Below, one piece after another: positions 6,609 to 10,374 of a stretch of DNA of 10,374 bases. The stretch lies in assembly GCA_000436115.1 (NCBI GenBank), contig FR894541.1:81114-91487 (forward strand). The letters are read 5' to 3'. Position numbers and translations under genes: made by a program. The stretch comes from Firmicutes bacterium CAG:534. GTDB lineage: Bacteria > Bacillota > Clostridia > Lachnospirales > Lachnospiraceae. Under the pieces are notes generated by a model. It saw only the letters and a program-made list of their open reading frames with translations, made no database searches and was not told the origin of the DNA. How positions within the stretch are numbered: position 1 is the first letter of the stretch; every line of letters begins with the position of its first letter.

Positions 6609-7820
6609 ATGTCAAGGATACAGAATTTTTGGAAAGAAAGAGAAAGAACACAAAGCGGTTCCAGAAGCATTGACTATAAGGAAAAGATACGGAGCCATAA
6701 GCTCACCCTTTTTTACAGAGCCGTGCTCTGTATTCTGCTGATCGTTGCAGTAGCTGCTTTTTTGCTGGTTCAGTGGCGGGATAAGGTGTTTACGGAAAAT
6801 GTTACCACATCCTCCGTGCCGGTGACAGTGGTGCAGGGGGCAGAGGTGAAGGATTTAGGAGGCAGCCTTCTTCTTTACAGCAAAGATGGGGCAAGCTGTA
6901 TTGATACAAAGGGAAATGCGATCTGGAATCTGACCTATGAAATGCAGTCTCCCAGGATTTCAATTTCGGGGGAAACGGCCGCCATTGGAGACTATAACGG
7001 CCGTACGATTTATGTTGTAAATAAAAACGGGACCGGAGGAACCGTTAATACCAATCTGCCAATCAGAGAACTTTGCGTTTCGGAGAATGGAGTGGTGGCA
7101 GCGGTTCTGGATGACTCTGATGTGACAAGAATTTATGTATACAATGGAAATGAAAATACAGAGGAGCCGATTGTAAGGGCAAAAGCAACCATGGACAAAA
7201 GCGGGTATCCGGTGAGTATTTCTCTTACGCCTAACGGGAAGATCATGGCAGTATCCTATCTTTATGTGGACAGTGGAAGCATGAAGTCTTCTGTTGCTTT
7301 TTACAATTTTGGAGAAGTGGGGAAAAATGAAGCCGATAACTATGTCAGCGGATATGATTACCTGAATACGGTGATCCCCTATATCCAGTTTATGAATAAC
7401 AGTACGGCATTTGCCGTGTCAGATGACAGGATTGTGTTTTTTAACGGTGCGGAGAGACCTACAAATGTAGCGTCCAGTCTTCTGGAAGAAGAAATACAGA
7501 GCGTATACTATAATGAAAATTATGTGGGACTGGTATTCCATGACCAGACAGGCACTGCGGCGTATCGCCTGGATGTCTATAATGCTTCGGGCAGTAAGGT
7601 GCTTTCCCAGTTTTTTGACATAGAGTATTCAAATATTATCTTTCATAAGGATCAGATCATTATCTACAGTGATCTGGAATGCCAGATCTGCAACATGAAA
7701 GGGGTAGACAAGTATTTAGGGACTTTTGATAAGACCACGTCCCTGCTGATCCCCACATCTTCCGTATATAAATATCTGGCGGTTACAAATGACTCCTTAG
7801 ATCTACTGGAGCTGAAATAG
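6609..7820 (+). CDS. DUF5711-like protein: N-terminal membrane anchor and extracytoplasmic beta-propeller-like domain
   Basis: This protein of 403 residues is of unknown function and resembles DUF5711-type proteins of Lachnospiraceae; that assignment is from memory of the family and not checked. The start is supported by GGAG (6597-6600) 8 nt upstream. The first 36 residues are basic and cytosolic. One membrane helix (about 38-55) is followed by a large domain of repeating short beta strands with blade-like turns (SKDGASCIDTKGNAIWNL, NGRTIYVVNKNGTGG, SPNGK-like LTPNGKIMAVSYL). This suggests a WD40/PQQ-type propeller outside the membrane. There is no lipobox or peptidase site next to the helix, so the anchor is probably retained. 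No catalytic motif is visible. Placement between two other membrane proteins suggests a shared cell-envelope job. Confidence 0.88.
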   Translation: MSRIQNFWKERERTQSGSRSIDYKEKIRSHKLTLFYRAVLCILLIVAVAAFLLVQWRDKVFTENVTTSSVPVTVVQGAEVKDLGGSLLLYSKDGASCIDTKGNAIWNLTYEMQSPRISISGETAAIGDYNGRTIYVVNKNGTGGTVNTNLPIRELCVSENGVVAAVLDDSDVTRIYVYNGNENTEEPIVRAKATMDKSGYPVSISLTPNGKIMAVSYLYVDSGSMKSSVAFYNFGEVGKNEADNYVSGYDYLNTVIPYIQFMNNSTAFAVSDDRIVFFNGAERPTNVASSLLEEEIQSVYYNENYVGLVFHDQTGTAAYRLDVYNASGSKVLSQFFDIEYSNIIFHKDQIIIYSDLECQICNMKGVDKYLGTFDKTTSLLIPTSSVYKYLAVTNDSLDLLELK

Positions 7821-7833
7821 TAAAGGATAAAAT

Positions 7834-8226
7834 ATGTATTATGCAGCACTGATCATAATAGCACTCATCTTTATATGGAGAATGACAGTAGGATTTAGAA
7901 AGGGAATGGTTCAGGAGATCATTTCCCTGATAGCAATGGCGGTGGCAGGAGTCTGTGTTCTGCTGATCTTTGGGGCCATTGGAAGTTATCTGAACCGGGA
8001 AATTGGAAAAGTGGTTCAGATGGTCATCGTTCTTCTGGTAGTCTGTGCGGTCTATCGTTTGATCCATGTTTTGTTTACTTCCCTGGAATTAATTTCCAAA
8101 CTGCCTGTCATCAAGTGGCTTGATAAGCTGCTGGGCATCGTGATCGGCGCAGGAGAGGCGGCTTTGATCGTAGGCTTTATCATTTATTTTTTGAAAAGCT
8201 GGGGGCTGAGCGTGCTCAATGTTTAA
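7834..8226 (+). CDS. CvpA-family membrane protein (short form)
   Basis: This integral membrane protein of 130 residues has four predicted helices (about 3-15, 26-48, 59-80 and 100-118). CvpA-family features are the GFRKGMVQEIISLIA segment after helix 1, and the late KLPVIKWLDKLLGIVIGAGEAALIVGF segment, which matches the family's Gly-rich final helix. E. coli CvpA is linked to colicin V production or export and purF operon context. The biochemical role of the family is not settled. At 130 residues it is shorter than the usual 160-180 and lacks a C-terminal cytosolic tail. AAAGGA (7822-7827) lies 6 nt before the ATG, and the gene starts 13 nt after the upstream stop, so co-transcription is nearly certain. 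No terminator follows. Confidence 0.85.
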   Translation: MYYAALIIIALIFIWRMTVGFRKGMVQEIISLIAMAVAGVCVLLIFGAIGSYLNREIGKVVQMVIVLLVVCAVYRLIHVLFTSLELISKLPVIKWLDKLLGIVIGAGEAALIVGFIIYFLKSWGLSVLNV

Positions 8227-8244
8227 GAGATTAAAAAAAGTCTA

Positions 8245-8272
8245 TTGACATTTTGAACGAGAGGGATAAAAT
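8245..8272 (+). promoter_or_regulatory. Sigma-A promoter of the T-box/cstA transcript
   Basis: A perfect TTGACA (8245-8250) and TAAAAT (8267-8272) are separated by 16 nt. Transcription should begin near 8279-8280, at the start of the T-box leader. The promoter lies 18 nt after the preceding stop codon. Confidence 0.8.
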
Positions 8273-8279
8273 GTAGCTT

Positions 8280-8559
8280 ATAAAAAATAAGTAAATGCAA
8301 TGAGCAGGACAGGATTTTTTCCTACAGCATTTTCAGAGAGCCTTCGGCTGGTGTGAGAAGGCAGTGCCCCGAAAAAATTATCCCCTGAGAGCTGTTTGGG
8401 TGAACGCAAAGTAATCCAGAACGGAGGCCCACCGTTATAAGGGAACATATTCATCTGCACGGGCAGAGGATGTGAACAAAGTGGCCGGATGATCCGGCAA
8501 TAGAAGTGGTACCGCGGGGAATAACCTTCGTCTTCTGAAAGGAAGACGGAGGTTTTTTT
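8280..8559 (+). promoter_or_regulatory. T-box riboswitch upstream of cstA, predicted to read tRNA-Ile
   Basis: This is a complete transcriptional T-box leader. Stem I shows a lower helix CAGG/CCTG (8305-8308 with 8384-8387), an A/T-rich helix (8315-8321 with 8371-8377), the AGAGAG distal bulge (8335-8340) and an apical stem GCCTTC/GAAGGC (8340-8345 with 8357-8362) whose loop contains GGTGTGA. AACGG/CCGTT fits the IIA/B element. A GCCGGA/TCCGGC hairpin (8484-8498) is Stem III. The T-box AGAAGTGGTACCGCGG (8502-8517) carries UGGU (8507-8510), which pairs with an ACCA tRNA end. AGAAG (8502-8506) can pair with CTTCT (8532-8536) as antiterminator. The specifier is ATC (8380-8382) by structural alignment, or ATT (8377-8379) by the rule that a purine follows the codon. 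Both are Ile, and tRNA-Ile has A73. TTA (Leu) or TAT (Tyr) cannot be fully excluded. Confidence 0.93.
8523..8559 (+). terminator. Regulated terminator of the T-box leader
   Basis: A 13-bp stem pairs AACCTTCGTCTTC (8523-8535) with GAAGACGGAGGTT (8542-8554), with one G-T pair and the loop TGAAAG. A run of seven T (8553-8559) follows. Its left arm overlaps the antiterminator partner CTTCT, so the two structures exclude each other as expected for a T-box. Confidence 0.93.
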
Positions 8560-8604
8560 ATATATTTTATTCCCAAAGAAAAAGAAGAGGAGAGAAAAAA
8601 TAAC

Positions 8605-10302
8605 ATGAACACATTGGTAATCGTACTTGTAGCAGCCGCCTGCCTGACTGCAGGCTACATGTTTTATGGCCGCTACCTTGCAAAAAAGTGGGGTATTGAT
8701 CCTAATGCAAAGACCCCGGCTGTACTGAAGGAGGACGGTCAGGACTATGTTCCCACAAACGGATGGACCGTTTTCGCCCATCAGTTTTCTTCCATTGCAG
8801 GTGCAGGCCCTGTGACCGGAGCGATCCAGGCAGCAGTATTCGGATGGGTTCCCGTCCTTCTGTGGATTGTCTTAGGAGGCATCTTCTTTGGCGCTGTAAC
8901 GGACTTTGGCGCTTTGTATGCCAGCGTTAAGAATGAAGGAAAGTCCATGGGACTTTTAATTGAAAAATATATTGGAAAAACAGGCCGGAAGCTGTTTCTT
9001 TTATTCTGCTGGCTGTTCACCCTGCTGGTTATCGCAGCGTTTGCGGATATGGTTGCAGGAACCTTTAACGCATATACCGTTACAGAAGAAGGGGTGACGC
9101 AGCTTTCAGAGGCTGCAAAAGTAAATGGTGCAGCAGGAAGCATTTCTCTTTTATTTATTGCATTTGCAGTTGTATTTGGCCTGATCCAGAAGAAATTCAA
9201 ATTGACAGGCGCTAAGCAGGTTGTTGTAGGTCTGGCATGTACCGTTGCAGCACTGGTACTTGGAATGCTGCTTCCTCTTGAAGCAGGAAAGGATGCCTGG
9301 ACTTATATAACGTTTGCTTATATATTCCTGGCAGCCGTTCTTCCTATGTGGCTTTTAATGCAGCCCAGGGATTATATGACCACCTTTATGTTTGCAGGAA
9401 TGATCATCGGAGCAGCGGTCGGCCTTCTGGTGGCACATCCTGCCATGAATTTGCCTGCGTTTACAGGGTTCCATAATGAAAAGCTGGGAGATATGTTCCC
9501 GATCCTGTTTGTAACGGTTGCCTGCGGTGCGGTTTCCGGTTTCCACAGCCTGGTGTCCTCGGGAACATCCTCTAAGACCATTGCAAATGAAAAAGATATG
9601 CTGAAGGTTGGCTATGGCGCCATGGTTTTGGAAAGCCTTCTGGCAGTCCTTGCACTTTGCGTTGCAGGTGCAGCAGCGGCAGCAGACGGAACAGCAGCTG
9701 CTGGAACACCTTTCCAGATCTTCTCATCCGGTGTTGCTGGATTTTTGGAAATGTTTGGAATTCCGGTATATGTAGCTCAGTGTTTTATGACAATGTGCGT
9801 ATCTGCACTTGCGCTTACAAGCCTTGATTCCGTTGCCAGAATCGGACGTATGTCCTTCCAGGAGCTGTTCAGCGTAGACGATATGGAGCATGCGGAAGGA
9901 TGGAGAAAGGTGCTTTGCAATAAGTACTTTGCCACAGTTCTCACACTTGTCTGTGGATATATCCTGACAAAAATAGGATATTCCAATATCTGGCCCTTGT
10001 TCGGAAGCGCAAATCAGCTGCTCAGCGCGCTGGTACTGATTACCCTCTGTGTATTCCTGAAGGTTACCGGAAGACAGAATAAGACCTTATTCCCTCCGCT
10101 GATCATTATGCTGTGCGTAACCTTTACCGCTCTGGTGGAAAGAACCATCGCACTTGTAAAAGCTTACGGCGCAGGAACGGCAGTTTTTCTTGTTGAGGGA
10201 TTACAGCTTATCATTGCTGTTTTATTAATGATCCTGGGTGTTGTGATTGTTGTAAATTCCGGGAAAGAGCTTGTTAAGAAAAAAGCAGGTACGGAAAAGT
10301 AA
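8605..10302 (+). CDS. cstA: CstA-family transporter (carbon starvation protein A; pyruvate/peptide uptake)
   Basis: This polytopic inner-membrane transporter belongs to the CstA family. E. coli members import pyruvate (BtsT, CstA), and CstA was first linked to peptide use in starvation. The protein has 565 residues and starts with a membrane helix. Family motifs are NGWTVFAHQFSSIAGAGPVTG, the GGIFFGAVTDFGAL segment, LMQPRDYMTT, GAVSGFHSLVSSGTSSKTI and ALTSLDSVARIGR. Numerous hydrophobic helices run through the whole length, and the tail is basic (KKKAGTEK). AGGAG (8588-8592) is 12 nt before ATG 8605, a little far but the only site. It is the sole gene behind the T-box leader, so expression should rise when the cognate tRNA is uncharged. 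The real substrate here is not known; the amino-acid-linked control favours a peptide or amino-acid-related role. Confidence 0.95.
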   Translation: MNTLVIVLVAAACLTAGYMFYGRYLAKKWGIDPNAKTPAVLKEDGQDYVPTNGWTVFAHQFSSIAGAGPVTGAIQAAVFGWVPVLLWIVLGGIFFGAVTDFGALYASVKNEGKSMGLLIEKYIGKTGRKLFLLFCWLFTLLVIAAFADMVAGTFNAYTVTEEGVTQLSEAAKVNGAAGSISLLFIAFAVVFGLIQKKFKLTGAKQVVVGLACTVAALVLGMLLPLEAGKDAWTYITFAYIFLAAVLPMWLLMQPRDYMTTFMFAGMIIGAAVGLLVAHPAMNLPAFTGFHNEKLGDMFPILFVTVACGAVSGFHSLVSSGTSSKTIANEKDMLKVGYGAMVLESLLAVLALCVAGAAAAADGTAAAGTPFQIFSSGVAGFLEMFGIPVYVAQCFMTMCVSALALTSLDSVARIGRMSFQELFSVDDMEHAEGWRKVLCNKYFATVLTLVCGYILTKIGYSNIWPLFGSANQLLSALVLITLCVFLKVTGRQNKTLFPPLIIMLCVTFTALVERTIALVKAYGAGTAVFLVEGLQLIIAVLLMILGVVIVVNSGKELVKKKAGTEK

Positions 10303-10309
10303 AAAATAA

Positions 10310-10339
10310 TTGACAAATGTAAAAGAATAGTGTTATATT
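10310..10339 (+). promoter_or_regulatory. Promoter-like sequence directly before the terminal inverted repeat
   Basis: TTGACA (10310-10315) and TATATT (10334-10339) are 18 nt apart, with TGT in front of the -10 (extended -10 type). If used, transcription would start near 10346, inside the left arm of the following inverted repeat. No downstream gene is visible in the window. Confidence 0.5.
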
Positions 10340-10374
10340 AAAACTCCACTCGCCAAAGAGGCGAGTGGAGTTTT
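10340..10374 (+). terminator. Perfect inverted repeat, probable terminator of cstA (reaches window end)
   Basis: A 15-bp perfect stem (10340-10354 with 10360-10374) surrounds the loop AAAGA. The GC-rich centre and A-run/T-run flanks make it able to work as an intrinsic terminator on either strand. It lies 37 nt after the cstA stop. The T-tract is cut by the window edge, so its full length is not seen. Because it follows a promoter-like sequence it could instead be an operator. Confidence 0.75.

Noticed and set aside
8320..8400. CRISPR, IS end or attachment site in the hairpin-rich gap before cstA
   Set aside because: No direct repeats with regular spacing and no transposase or integrase nearby; the hairpins match T-box elements.
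8278..8781. Antisense open frame across the T-box leader and cstA 5' end
   Set aside because: The sequence is explained by the conserved T-box RNA structure and the cstA coding frame.

Overview
The window looks like a chromosomal segment of a low-to-mid GC Firmicute, most likely a Lachnospiraceae-type member of Clostridia. The basis is the character of the proteins (a tau-type DnaX, an atypical Lachnospiraceae-like PfkA, a DUF5711-type protein), the Gram-positive style ribosome binding sites and promoters, and a classical T-box leader. All genes lie on the + strand. I see no phage, insertion sequence, CRISPR, tRNA or rRNA.

Layout. Positions 1-975 hold the C-terminal half of uvrC (nucleotide excision repair), cut by the window edge. 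A good promoter overlapping the uvrC stop codon leads to pfkA (1059-2132), and dnaX (2136-3743) follows 3 nt later. A second promoter precedes ybaB/ebfC (3819-4169), which overlaps recR (4169-4765) by 1 nt. galM (4789-5823) follows and ends at a strong rho-independent terminator (5837-5874). dnaX-ybaB-recR is the conserved replication/recombination block of Firmicutes, here bracketed by two sugar-metabolism genes.

Next comes a three-gene membrane cluster. It holds an unrecognised protein with a C-terminal membrane anchor (5974-6567), a DUF5711-like protein with an N-terminal anchor and a predicted extracytoplasmic beta-rich domain (6609-7820), and a short CvpA-family four-helix membrane protein (7834-8226). 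No terminator follows it.

The 378-base gap 8227-8604 is fully used. A near-consensus promoter (8245-8272) drives a complete T-box riboswitch (about 8280-8559) with Stem I, a IIA/B-like element, Stem III, the T-box sequence with UGGU, and a terminator. It controls cstA (8605-10302), a CstA-family pyruvate/peptide transporter. My reading of the specifier loop gives an isoleucine codon in either plausible alignment, and UGGU fits the A73 discriminator of tRNA-Ile. This would place a carbon-starvation transporter under control of uncharged tRNA-Ile. The window ends in a perfect 15-bp inverted repeat, with a promoter-like sequence directly in front of it.

Most of the region is ordinary housekeeping DNA. 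The parts most worth a second look are the T-box/cstA pairing, the uncharacterised membrane trio, the non-standard active-site residues of PfkA and the promoter/hairpin overlap at the right edge.
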